Below are positions 6,610 to 14,480 of a stretch of DNA of 35,925 bases, piece by piece; position 1 is the stretch's first letter; each line of letters begins with the position of its first letter. The notes below the pieces were generated by a model. That model did no database searches. It saw nothing but the letters and a program-made list of their open reading frames with translations, and had not been told where the DNA came from. This DNA comes from a virus: the IMG/VR virus record IMGVR_UViG_3300017788_002263, positions 1-35,925 of that record; one strand, 5' to 3'. The position numbers and the translations under genes were made by a program.

Positions 6610-7584
6610 TCAGAGCCTAGCCGCCAGAGCTTGGAGCGTGTCCAAGTCATCTATTTTGGCGATTAGATCCTTCGGTGAAATGTTTGCCGGGGCAGTTGTG
6701 CGTGCGTTACCGCTCGCGATTGGGGGTTTGGTTTGACGCGCAACGCTAGATGAGGGGGCCGGACGATTGGAATTGGGGGCAATCCCAACCGCGTTGGCCG
6801 CCATCTGGGTCAGCTTCCATGGGAGTTCAGGGTCGGAGATGAGGGGGTTCTGCGTGTCCTTTAGGGACTCATAGATCTCGTTCATCTTTGCAACCAGAGG
6901 GCTATTTTTGTCCGAGGCATCGGGGTAGAACTTCACCGCCTTGGCCTTGGCTTCGCTAACCTTCTGGCTGTATTCGACTTGGGCCTTGGACGCTTCCTCG
7001 GCGGCATACCGCTCGGATCTGCGAAGCTCAAGATTCAGGTTTTGAATCTCAAGCTCCAAGTCGGCCGCCTTATCAAACTCAAGGGCGCGGATGGCGTCAG
7101 CTTTTGCCTTGGCACGTTCCGTGATCTTGGTTTCGAGGGTGGCCGGATCCGCCAGCTTCGCCGTCTGTTCGGATTCGCCCTTTTTGACCATCTCCATCGC
7201 CTGGGCGAGTGACAGGTCGGGGTTTCTGGCGCGGATCTGAAGGGCTTTTCGCTCTTCCTCCGACCAGGATCCTACCCGCACTCGCTCTGGAAGAATATTA
7301 GCCTGCGGATCGGGAATTTCGTCCCTAACCTCCTCTGGCTTAACTTCTTCCGGTTGAGCCTCGGCCTTGGGGCTTTGCGCCTCATCCTCGGCCTTTGGTT
7401 CCGGCTGGGGGGCCGGATCCGTGGCGACAGGAGCCTCCTCGGCCTTTGGCTGCTCTACGGCAGTCGAAAGGTTTTGGATCAGCTCGTGATACGCCCGCTC
7501 ATCTAGCGTTGCTACGTCAGGTTTGTTGTTTTGGGTTTGAGTCGTTGGTTGCTCGGTTTGCACCGGAGTATTGGTTTCGCTCAT
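6610..7584 (-). CDS. Putative scaffold (capsid assembly) protein
   Basis: The 324-residue, strongly charged protein has an N-terminal disordered Pro/Glu/Lys/Ala region (residues about 30-100). A helical region with WSEEERKALQIRARNPDLSL follows, then a long Ala/Glu/Lys coiled coil (about 150-235: ERAKAKADAIRALEF, LELEIQNLNLELRRSERYA). The C-terminal tail is basic and Ser/Pro/Ala-rich and ends LQALAARL. Length, composition and position immediately upstream of the major capsid gene match phage scaffold proteins. The frame begins with TTG 7590, but ATG 7584 (MSETNTPVQTE) is the more likely start. I do not see a serine protease motif, so this is unlikely to be a fused prohead protease. Confidence 0.7.
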   Translation of the reverse strand: MSETNTPVQTEQPTTQTQNNKPDVATLDERAYHELIQNLSTAVEQPKAEEAPVATDPAPQPEPKAEDEAQSPKAEAQPEEVKPEEVRDEIPDPQANILPERVRVGSWSEEERKALQIRARNPDLSLAQAMEMVKKGESEQTAKLADPATLETKITERAKAKADAIRALEFDKAADLELEIQNLNLELRRSERYAAEEASKAQVEYSQKVSEAKAKAVKFYPDASDKNSPLVAKMNEIYESLKDTQNPLISDPELPWKLTQMAANAVGIAPNSNRPAPSSSVARQTKPPIASGNARTTAPANISPKDLIAKIDDLDTLQALAARL

Positions 7585-7691
7585 TGTCAAAAGCTCGCCC
7601 CATGTGACTGGGTGGCAACAGGCTGATGGGCTGTGTGCCGCCCATCCTGATCGGCCCTACCCATGAGCATGGCCTCGATTAAGCTTTATGA
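7585..7691. promoter_or_regulatory. Divergent intergenic region with hairpin
   Basis: This 107-base gap separates the minus-strand scaffold gene from the plus-strand island and must hold the start signals of both or of the island alone. I see no convincing -35/-10 pair. It contains a perfect 7-base stem (GATGGGC at 7625-7631 with GCCCATC at 7640-7646, loop TGTGTGCC). Its core GGGCTGTGTGCCGCC recurs at 33698-33712 beside the large terminase stop. There is no U-tract, so it is more likely a regulatory or processing element than a terminator. Confidence 0.45.
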
Positions 7692-8282
7692 ATGGAAAAG
7701 AATTGGGTTGCGAGGCTACAGGGCGAGCTAAGAAAAAGCAGGGAGCGCCCGGGTGACTCGGGATTTGTAAAGCCAGGGATTAATTACGGAAGCGTAGCCG
7801 GCTCATCTGCAAAATTCTACGGGCAGGGGATTCTCAACATAAAAAAAGCAAAATCCTCTAATGCTGCAGTTCCGCTTCTTGTCACCATTGGCCCCAGTGA
7901 TACGCTTCTTCTTCAAACCGGCGGGCTAGTAAATAACATTCCAGTCGCAACCATTTCGGGGACATTCGCAAACAATTCATTCGTGTATATTTCTGTCGCG
8001 TCATCTGCCGGAATTGTCCAGAGTGCGTCTGCCGCAACCGGCTCCCCAAGTTTTGTGCAAACCGCAAGCCAGAACTACCCTCCAACAAGCCTGAATATTC
8101 CAATCTACAAAATGGTTGAAATTCCCGGAGTAGGGGGCGCGCCTAGCATAAAAAAGCTTTTACGCCTGCTTGGAGCAAACAATATCACCATTCAGGCGCA
8201 ACCAGCTCAATGGGTTTGGAGTCCTCCCGACGGGTGCGGAGCAGTTACAGAAATATCGTACGTTTGGTCCGTGTTTTCATGA
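7692..8282 (+). CDS. Putative tail or surface protein, first gene of the plus-strand island
   Basis: The 196-residue protein begins MEKNWVARLQGELRKSRERP, a basic helical segment. It continues as Ser/Ala/Val/Thr-rich sequence with alternating hydrophobic residues likely to be beta strands (VPLLVTIGPSDTLLLQTGG, ATISGTFANNSFVYISVAS). It ends with WVWSPPDGCGAVTEISYVWS. No family is recognised. Its stop overlaps the next start as ATGA, so the two are co-translated. The island reads against all neighbouring genes and looks richer in A+T, which suggests a separately acquired, exchangeable cassette. The start has no strong Shine-Dalgarno; ATG 7692 is the first ATG giving the full frame. Confidence 0.75.
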   Translation: MEKNWVARLQGELRKSRERPGDSGFVKPGINYGSVAGSSAKFYGQGILNIKKAKSSNAAVPLLVTIGPSDTLLLQTGGLVNNIPVATISGTFANNSFVYISVASSAGIVQSASAATGSPSFVQTASQNYPPTSLNIPIYKMVEIPGVGGAPSIKKLLRLLGANNITIQAQPAQWVWSPPDGCGAVTEISYVWSVFS

Positions 8283-10246
8283 TTTTTCTTCTTAACAGAT
8301 TTACGGAGATTATTGAGGACGGGCTTCAATACTCTGTTGGTATCATGGGTACGTCCTACGGCAGCTCAAGTAGCCTTGCAGAAAACAGCTCCGGAGTTTA
8401 TGACTGCACGGGGGGGGCAGGGGCGGTGAACTCATACATAGCGGTGAACCGTGTAACTGGATGCCCCGATGGTGGCACAACCATAATGAATGGCTTTGCC
8501 TCCAATGAATACTATTTTGCGTGCGCTCCTCCTGAAAGGACTTCCACCGAAGAAAGCCTTTTCAGCGTGACTGCCGGTTCGGGCAAAAACAGAAGCACTG
8601 GATTTTTAGCCTCGGAATCATATGCAGATGGTTCAATTACCCTGATTAACACTAAAACAACAACGGCAGACACGACCGGCTCATGCTGCAGTGATTACAA
8701 ATCAGCCAGAAGCACTTACACGACGGACGCAAAGTACACCGTTGGGGTTTATTCCCGAAGTCGCACGGAATTAACGTACGGAGACGGCTGCAATCCATAT
8801 CCAGTCGCATCCTCAAAAATATACAATAAGTGCTGCTTCCCGCGTGTCGGCATTATTGTGGATTTGACTAAAAACACATCGACCTATGTCACGCACTTTT
8901 TCTACCAAACCCTGCAATACGACAGAACAAAGCCTGCAAAATTTGACTATATCATGACAGGTGGAGATGTGCATCCCGGGACTATAGCGGGCCTGACGGG
9001 AACCAAATACTCTCATGAGTCAGTAAAAATCACACAATTAGATGGATTCCTTGATTCATTTATTCCCGGTGTACGCTCTTCCTCATTTTCGTCGACTGCT
9101 TCCAATACCGCTATGTACAAAAGGCCTCAAAGGAAATCATCTACCACGTTTCAAGCCATCGCCTCGGCGACGCTTAGTAACGCGTACTACACAACTCAGA
9201 CTTCTTACGCCCCGCTGGATGTCGGGTCATACACAACAATCGCCGAAATGGGTTTCATGACGCCAATCCCGGCTATAAAAAGCTACAAAACTTCTGGCGA
9301 GGATTTCTTTATTGGATCAGGTGCAACGGTTCGCAATTCGTTTTACGAAGATAACTTTTTTTCAGTATATAAGTATGTTGGTAATTCCAGCGGGTATACT
9401 GACAATGGAGTGAATGGGGAAGCCAACGCAGATACGTTCGAATCTTCTGGTGCGTCCGAGTCGAGGGATAAGCCTACCGCTTATATGGGGATTGGCCGAT
9501 CCTGGTTTAACCTTGGAAACGGGATTACATGGGAACGAACGACCCAGGGGCATCTTTTTGGTTGCCTTTACGGAAATGTTTTTATTACAGGAATTCCGAG
9601 TCCCATGATCTTTTGCACGGAAATAGGAACCGGCCAAAGCGCGATCAAAAGCGTGATGCAGGCAAATCTTGGCGTCGAGGTTGGGCAGCTAACAGATCAG
9701 TGCCAAATTGCAACTGGGAACGTTAGCTATACTGTTTTTAACACAACCTTCACCCAAAGCTCTGCGAAGGGCACCTATTTTTCCCATAATTATGCCGCCA
9801 CCTGGAATGGGTCATCAACCTCCTATGTGGCATCTGGATTACTCTCAAATAACACCTCGTTTACCTTTTCCTCCAGTGAGTCCGGATCCTATCTCTACCC
9901 AATCGTGGACAGCACCAACGAGCCGGTAATCGTGCCGCCGAAAGCATCCGTAACAATTGGTCCTGGATATGTTTCCTCCTATTTCGACTCCGCAGGAAAG
10001 ACACTCACCGCGTCGTCAAAATTTATTTCTCCAGTGGCTTCCTTTCTTGCTGACGGAGGTGCTTTTGCTGGAAAAGACTTTTGTGTGGGATTTGCAGCCA
10101 GCGGGTATGTTGAAAGCCCAGTTGGGGAAGGTCAGGCCTTTTCCGATTGTGGATGGCTTGGTGATACCGGAAACATCTCCGACGAAAAAAGAGACTATCA
10201 ATCCCTTGCGTTGCGACCGGGCATGAAAAAGATGGAGTGTTTGTGA
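8279..10246 (+). CDS. Large Ser/Thr/Tyr-rich protein, candidate tail spike or receptor-binding protein
   Basis: From ATG 8279 (ATGA overlap) the protein has 655 residues. An earlier ATG at 8210 would overlap the previous gene by 73 bases and is less likely. It is rich in Ser, Thr, Tyr and Gly, with many short predicted strands and about 20 Cys residues, including Cys-Cys pairs in GSCCSDYKSARSTY and KCCFPRVGIIVDL. Examples of its repetitive style are SSSFSSTASNTAMY and TSFTFSSSESGSYLYP. I recognise no enzymatic motif. Size, composition and the adjoining small partner fit a tail spike or fibre. The Cys content is unusual for a cytoplasmically assembled phage protein and could mean metal binding or late disulfides. 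It may also be a substrate for the neighbouring modifying enzymes. Confidence 0.7.
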   Translation: MIFLLNRFTEIIEDGLQYSVGIMGTSYGSSSSLAENSSGVYDCTGGAGAVNSYIAVNRVTGCPDGGTTIMNGFASNEYYFACAPPERTSTEESLFSVTAGSGKNRSTGFLASESYADGSITLINTKTTTADTTGSCCSDYKSARSTYTTDAKYTVGVYSRSRTELTYGDGCNPYPVASSKIYNKCCFPRVGIIVDLTKNTSTYVTHFFYQTLQYDRTKPAKFDYIMTGGDVHPGTIAGLTGTKYSHESVKITQLDGFLDSFIPGVRSSSFSSTASNTAMYKRPQRKSSTTFQAIASATLSNAYYTTQTSYAPLDVGSYTTIAEMGFMTPIPAIKSYKTSGEDFFIGSGATVRNSFYEDNFFSVYKYVGNSSGYTDNGVNGEANADTFESSGASESRDKPTAYMGIGRSWFNLGNGITWERTTQGHLFGCLYGNVFITGIPSPMIFCTEIGTGQSAIKSVMQANLGVEVGQLTDQCQIATGNVSYTVFNTTFTQSSAKGTYFSHNYAATWNGSSTSYVASGLLSNNTSFTFSSSESGSYLYPIVDSTNEPVIVPPKASVTIGPGYVSSYFDSAGKTLTASSKFISPVASFLADGGAFAGKDFCVGFAASGYVESPVGEGQAFSDCGWLGDTGNISDEKRDYQSLALRPGMKKMECL

Positions 10247-10764
10247 TATTTCAGTTTTTGGACTCCAGCACATGGGCCTCAAGATGTTTGTATAAGGACC
10301 TGGGCTTTATTCATATTCCAAGAACTGGAGGTACTTACCTATCCAAGAAAATGCTTTTGGGTATTTTTGACCCACTGATGTCGAGAAGTTTTGCCGCTTG
10401 GCATAAAAACCCGTCTGATGTGAGACACGAAAGAAGGGCATGGTTCACGATTGTTCGGAACCCATACGAAAGAATTGCCTCAGAAATGTCGGCTCTCAGG
10501 AAAACCGCAAACGACCTATCGCTGATGAGTCTCCCCGAGGATGGACATTTCTGTCTTCAGGTATCCCTGTCCAGACACGCCGATATTCTTATACGTCACG
10601 AAAATCTCCCCTCTGAAATGAACGAAATGCTTGCACGCCTCAATCTCCCGGCAATTGATTTTTCAGACTGGAAGCCAAAGAAAAGGAATGTTGAAGAAAG
10701 TGTAAAAAAAATCATTCGCTCCCTGTATTCCGAAGACTTTGAAGGGCTTGGGTATCTCCCTTGA
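10243..10764 (+). CDS. Short sulfotransferase (PAPS-dependent, sulfotransferase family 2-like)
   Basis: The 173-residue protein has the two cofactor signatures of PAPS-dependent sulfotransferases. The 5'-phosphosulfate loop is FIHIPRTGGTYLSKKML (PRTGGT at 26-31). The 3'-phosphate motif is FTIVRNPYERIASEM (RNPYER at 72-77). A late IRHENLPSEMNEML corresponds to the family's 'E-[DN]-L' helix, and YSEDFEGLGY at 162-171 is the common 'Y-x-x-D-F-E-x-x-G-Y' ending. The protein is shorter than most cellular relatives, so the acceptor-binding part is minimal. I prefer GTG 10243, which overlaps the previous stop as GTGA and follows GATGGAG; GTG 10237 is also possible. It should move sulfate from PAPS to a sugar or tyrosine hydroxyl. 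The acceptor is unknown, with Ser/Thr/Tyr-rich neighbours or their glycans as candidates. Confidence 0.8.
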   Translation: MIFQFLDSSTWASRCLYKDLGFIHIPRTGGTYLSKKMLLGIFDPLMSRSFAAWHKNPSDVRHERRAWFTIVRNPYERIASEMSALRKTANDLSLMSLPEDGHFCLQVSLSRHADILIRHENLPSEMNEMLARLNLPAIDFSDWKPKKRNVEESVKKIIRSLYSEDFEGLGYLP

Positions 10765-11267
10765 AATCCAGTTTTACAAGCTGCCTCATAACGTACTATG
10801 AGCTGGAAACCACCGGAACAAGGGTTGAGGATACTTGGCTCACGGGATCGACGATTACGGACTCCTGGTCGACCCTGACAAAGCTTCATAGCGCAATAGA
10901 CTCAGCCACGTCTTTTCTTACGGAATCCTATTCAATTAGCAGCCAGTATGCCTCCGCATACCTAACCGGAACCTTTGCCTATACCTCTTCCATCTCTGGA
11001 ATATCAACCAACACAACTGTCGAAACCACCCTGTATTCGGGTACGGATGAATCGGATTCATACACGGACACAACTGAAACCTCATCGACCACGGACAACC
11101 TCACGGCTTCCGTTTCCGGGTCAACGACCAGCACGACCACAACCTCCGGCACTGACTCAACTACGACTTATACCTCGGAGATTGACACAACCGTAACGGC
11201 CCAAAACATTCTCTATACTTACTCCTTCCTCTCGGGCACAAGGGGCGTGCTGTACTTGAATTGGTAG
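10761..11267 (+). CDS. Mucin-like Ser/Thr-rich protein
   Basis: This 168-residue protein starts at TTG 10761, which overlaps the sulfotransferase stop as TTGA. More than half of the residues from about 60 to 150 are Ser or Thr (for example SGSTTSTTTTSGTDSTTTY). Both ends are more ordered: SSFTSCLITYYELE at the start and NILYTYSFLSGTRGVLYLNW at the end. No family is recognised. The last 49 bases overlap the end of the convergent glycosyltransferase gene. The composition resembles heavily O-glycosylated linkers, and its place between a sulfotransferase and a glycosyltransferase is suggestive. No motif proves modification. Confidence 0.7.
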   Translation: MKSSFTSCLITYYELETTGTRVEDTWLTGSTITDSWSTLTKLHSAIDSATSFLTESYSISSQYASAYLTGTFAYTSSISGISTNTTVETTLYSGTDESDSYTDTTETSSTTDNLTASVSGSTTSTTTTSGTDSTTTYTSEIDTTVTAQNILYTYSFLSGTRGVLYLNW

Positions 11268-12274
11268 GACTGGTAATTCCGCTTCCTAATTCTGATATGA
11301 CCGGATGTTTCTTCGCCATTCGGAACAAAGAATGGCTCCCACATGATAAACCCATCTCCTTCCGGTTTGACATGAATTCCGGGGGTTGAGACAAGACATC
11401 CAATCCTTTTTCCGGCCGGGTGCCATTTATTCCATACCAAATAAAGGTCCTGCGTGCCCATCCCTTCGTAGCCACAGAAGTCGGTAATTCTCATTACATC
11501 TCTTCCCCACATGGTGCACCCGAGTCCGCACCAATCGGTGGGCAGAACCGCCCCAAGGCAAGCCGCGCCAGGGTACGCAGCATCCAGCCACCCCCGTTTC
11601 CTCCACTTTTTGGAATTAAGCGAAAACACATTTCCCTTTGGTGGGCATTTTTTGATTTCCTCGCGCAATGCACCCAGCCTCTCCAGTATCTCCTTGGGGA
11701 TTTCACCGGTTTTTTCATGTTTGCTAATTTCCTCTCGCGTCCCCTGCAGATCCTTGAAAAGCTTTTTCGGTAGATTCCTTTCTGATTCTTCAAAGTCCTC
11801 GCAAATATGGTTTCTGGGCGTCCCGCGGCCGCACAGAAATGATCCGTTGAAGTAGGTTGCAGCCGCCACGTCAAATCGGTGAGACTCCATTGGGCATTCC
11901 AGTAGCCATTTTAGGCCACGATAAGAGTCGGGGTGAATAATGACGTCTGATTCCACGGAAAAGTAAATATCTGCATCATTGCGGATAGCCTCGTCCATGC
12001 AGGCCTGCTGAAGGCCGGCAATCAAGACCTGCGACTGCTCCTTGTATTTTTTTCTACTTTCTTGCTCAACCACGCCAGTTTCAATCACCTTTGTCTTAAG
12101 GCCAAACGATTCGGAAACCTTGACTGCCTCGGACACTGTCTCGGCTTTATCGGTGGCAATGATCCAGATGAACTCACCCCCGCACCCCCGAATGCTTCTG
12201 GCGATTGCAGCCGCGCAGTCCGGCATGGCGTACGCGTAGCTTTTGGTGGCGGCCGTAAGAACGGCTGTTTTCAC
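11219..12274 (-). CDS. GT-A type glycosyltransferase
   Basis: The 351-residue protein has a nucleotide-sugar-binding N-terminus (MKTAVLTAATKSYAYAMPDC, then FIWIIATDKAETVSEAVKV). The acidic metal-binding motif is at 108-110 (YFSVESDVIIHPD, a DxD variant). A late GYEGMGTQDLYLVW (about 265-280) corresponds to the 'G-x-E/Q-D' acceptor and catalytic segment of GT2-like enzymes. Residues about 155-215 are a Lys/Glu-rich helical insertion. A His-containing GIHVKPEGDGF near the end could contribute to metal or phosphate binding. It starts at GTG 12274, five bases after the portal stop, with no separate Shine-Dalgarno, so it is probably coupled to portal expression. Its 3' end overlaps the convergent plus-strand gene by 49 bases. 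The likely role is glycosylation of virion proteins or host surface glycans; the substrate is unknown. Confidence 0.75.
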   Translation of the reverse strand: MKTAVLTAATKSYAYAMPDCAAAIARSIRGCGGEFIWIIATDKAETVSEAVKVSESFGLKTKVIETGVVEQESRKKYKEQSQVLIAGLQQACMDEAIRNDADIYFSVESDVIIHPDSYRGLKWLLECPMESHRFDVAAATYFNGSFLCGRGTPRNHICEDFEESERNLPKKLFKDLQGTREEISKHEKTGEIPKEILERLGALREEIKKCPPKGNVFSLNSKKWRKRGWLDAAYPGAACLGAVLPTDWCGLGCTMWGRDVMRITDFCGYEGMGTQDLYLVWNKWHPAGKRIGCLVSTPGIHVKPEGDGFIMWEPFFVPNGEETSGHIRIRKRNYQSYQFKYSTPLVPERKE

Positions 12275-12278
12275 TTAT

Positions 12279-14471
12279 TCATTGGGCTGAACCAGCTGCC
12301 CCGGGATCAAGCGGAACTTGCCGTGGATTACCAACGGCTCCTGCGGGCGCACCCGGGGATCCGGCTTGCCCAAACACCCTGCCGTCTTGGGCCATTGCAC
12401 CAGTAACAGGGAAAGGCTGAATAATCTGCTCGGCCTCGATGACCCCAAGAGCCTTGAGGGACTGGGTATAGAACAAGGAAACCTTTTGCTGAATCTCGGG
12501 CGGCAGGCTATAAAACTGCGTAACCAAGTTGGCAGCTTGAGCATTACTCTGAAGCTGTTGCTCTCCGTAAAAGCGGGTCAGAAGCAGCTTTATGTTCAGC
12601 TCCATGCCCTTTACGTCCTCTGGCCCGATAGTGATGAGGCTCAACGCATCCCCTTCGAGGTAGTTGAAAGCCTCTTTTTTGTCTAAGTTCTTGAGCAACA
12701 ATAAAACCAGCCGGTTCATGATCTGCATCATGGGGGCAAGCAAGTCTTGGACATACTGGCTGAACATCTCTTGGCCCGATGCGTCGATGGAGCGGATCCC
12801 GGTGGCCAGCTTGGAGCTTGGAAGGTTGGCAAAGTCCTGGTCGCCGGCGTTTACAATTCCGGACTCAAGCTGAACAATCTGAGTAAAGTAGTTCAGCATG
12901 AAGTTCAGTTGGTCATTCTTAGTCTCCGGCAGGGCCACATACTCAACGGCATCCTTGGCTGAAAAGCCCGGCCGTAGCGTGTAGGTTCCGCCGTTATTGA
13001 GCACCAGATTAGGGTTCGAGGATCCCTCATAGGTCGCGTCCGGCCGCCAGAACGTGATCCGGCCGCTGGCTCCTTGGGCAAAGTTCAGCCGATTTACCGT
13101 CAGGTCGATGAAGTCTTGGGACGACTTGAACTGCTCCACCGCCCCGATCCCATACCAACGCCCGTCAACGGGGTTCACCCGGAGGACCGTAAACGGCCTT
13201 TTGCCGTCCGGGGTAATGTTGGCCGTGTATTCGTAGAAAATGGCCTTCTCGTTGCGGACATCCAAAAGAAGCATGATTTCTTCCGTTATTCCGTCGCCAT
13301 CAGCGTCATACCGAAGGTAACACTCGGCCACCTCGAGGGACGGCTGGGCTGAGTTATTGACCCCCACCTGGCCTTCTCCGCGCTCGGATCTGGCTTGGCC
13401 TGTTCCGGTCTTGGGGTTTCCACCCTCGTTGGCGGCGAGCCGGATCTGCTCGATGACGCTGCGTATTCTGCTCACCTCCTCTTCTGGATCCTCTGATCCC
13501 ACGCCCTTCTTGCGGTAAAGGTCGGCCAGCTCCATCACCGGAGCGTCGTACAGGTGAGCGCAGAAGTCGGCGTCATCCACCGAGGCCGCCGTAAGCGGGC
13601 AAACAAAGTCTTGAAAATAAACCGGCTCGGCCGCTGGCCCAATGAAAATGTCAGATTTACGTGTAACCAGCTGTTCCATGAAGATCGGGAACAGGGGTTG
13701 CGGGGTTTGCATGTCCCGCTGAAGCACCATCTGGCCGTCTTGACTTGGGATGAACTTGTCGTTTTCCGTGATGAAATCACCGTCAGCCGCCATGATCGGA
13801 TTGCCCTGCCCGTCCACGAGTACCCGCAACAGCTTTTTGAAGATCTGGTCTTTCTGGGTGTAGGTCGTCTTGACCACGCACTCGCCCCGGACAAAGGCAA
13901 TCTGGATGGCCATTTTGAGGGCATCCTTGATCTTCAGGCGGTCGAATTTGAAGCGGGAATACTTTTCCAGCCTATCGGCCACGTTGCGGTCCGAGGCTCC
14001 TTCCGGAAGCACCCCGAACCATGGATCCGTCCCAAGGAAGAATTTCACGGCCCGGGCGATCATTTGCCGCGCAATCCGTCGGGTCAGGGGAACGATTAGG
14101 TTGCTGTGCTCAAAGATCCCTCCCATGGTGAATGGCCGCCAGCTGACGTTGTTCTCGTAGATCCATTCAAATATCTGCCTGCGCCCAAGGAAGGTGTCAT
14201 GGGCCGGGATGCCCGACATGCTGTTATGCCATGCCGCTGACCGGGTGATGTTTCGGCCCATGTCGGCCTCGGTTTCCCGAAGCCTTCTGATGGCGTGGGC
14301 GACCAGGTTCTTTTCCTGATCCGCCGTCAGCAGATAAGCAGTTGAAAAGCTGTTGGGAGCTGGGGTTCCGCCTCCTAGTGCCTCCCCGCCTTCCAGCGGT
14401 TTGGCTTGGTCTATGGCCTTCTCAAGGGCGTCCGCGCTCTCCAATAGCGTATCTATCTGCGTCTCAGCCAT
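12279..14471 (-). CDS. Portal protein
   Basis: The 730-residue protein has the features of a podovirus portal. It has a helical N-terminus, then a conserved RRIARQMIARAVKFFLGTDPWFGVLPEG and KFDRLKIKDALKMAIQIAFV with GECVVKTTY. The core has LDVRNEKAIFYEYTANITPDGKRPF and NPVDGRWYGIGAVEQFKSSQ, then FIDLTVNRLNFAQGASG. The stem helix region is QLNFMLNYFTQIVQLESGIV. The C-terminal barrel is Gln/Leu-rich (YGEQQLQSNAQAANLVTQFY) and ends in a Gly/Pro/Ala tail. It forms the dodecameric DNA gate at one capsid vertex and contacts the terminase, the connectors and probably the giant internal protein. ATG 14471 is preceded by AGGTAGGCGAGAT, ten bases beyond the giant gene's stop. Confidence 0.85.
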   Translation of the reverse strand: MAETQIDTLLESADALEKAIDQAKPLEGGEALGGGTPAPNSFSTAYLLTADQEKNLVAHAIRRLRETEADMGRNITRSAAWHNSMSGIPAHDTFLGRRQIFEWIYENNVSWRPFTMGGIFEHSNLIVPLTRRIARQMIARAVKFFLGTDPWFGVLPEGASDRNVADRLEKYSRFKFDRLKIKDALKMAIQIAFVRGECVVKTTYTQKDQIFKKLLRVLVDGQGNPIMAADGDFITENDKFIPSQDGQMVLQRDMQTPQPLFPIFMEQLVTRKSDIFIGPAAEPVYFQDFVCPLTAASVDDADFCAHLYDAPVMELADLYRKKGVGSEDPEEEVSRIRSVIEQIRLAANEGGNPKTGTGQARSERGEGQVGVNNSAQPSLEVAECYLRYDADGDGITEEIMLLLDVRNEKAIFYEYTANITPDGKRPFTVLRVNPVDGRWYGIGAVEQFKSSQDFIDLTVNRLNFAQGASGRITFWRPDATYEGSSNPNLVLNNGGTYTLRPGFSAKDAVEYVALPETKNDQLNFMLNYFTQIVQLESGIVNAGDQDFANLPSSKLATGIRSIDASGQEMFSQYVQDLLAPMMQIMNRLVLLLLKNLDKKEAFNYLEGDALSLITIGPEDVKGMELNIKLLLTRFYGEQQLQSNAQAANLVTQFYSLPPEIQQKVSLFYTQSLKALGVIEAEQIIQPFPVTGAMAQDGRVFGQAGSPGAPAGAVGNPRQVPLDPGAAGSAQ

Positions 14472-14480
14472 ATATCTCGC

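Noticed and set aside
10016-10282. Minus-strand frame opposite the end of the plus-strand spike gene
   Set aside because: It has no ribosome binding site, lies antisense to a gene fixed by two overlapping start/stop pairs, and has no family resemblance.
13554-14099. A 181-codon plus-strand frame opposite the portal gene
   Set aside because: It is an antisense shadow of the portal codons with no ribosome binding site and no recognisable domain.
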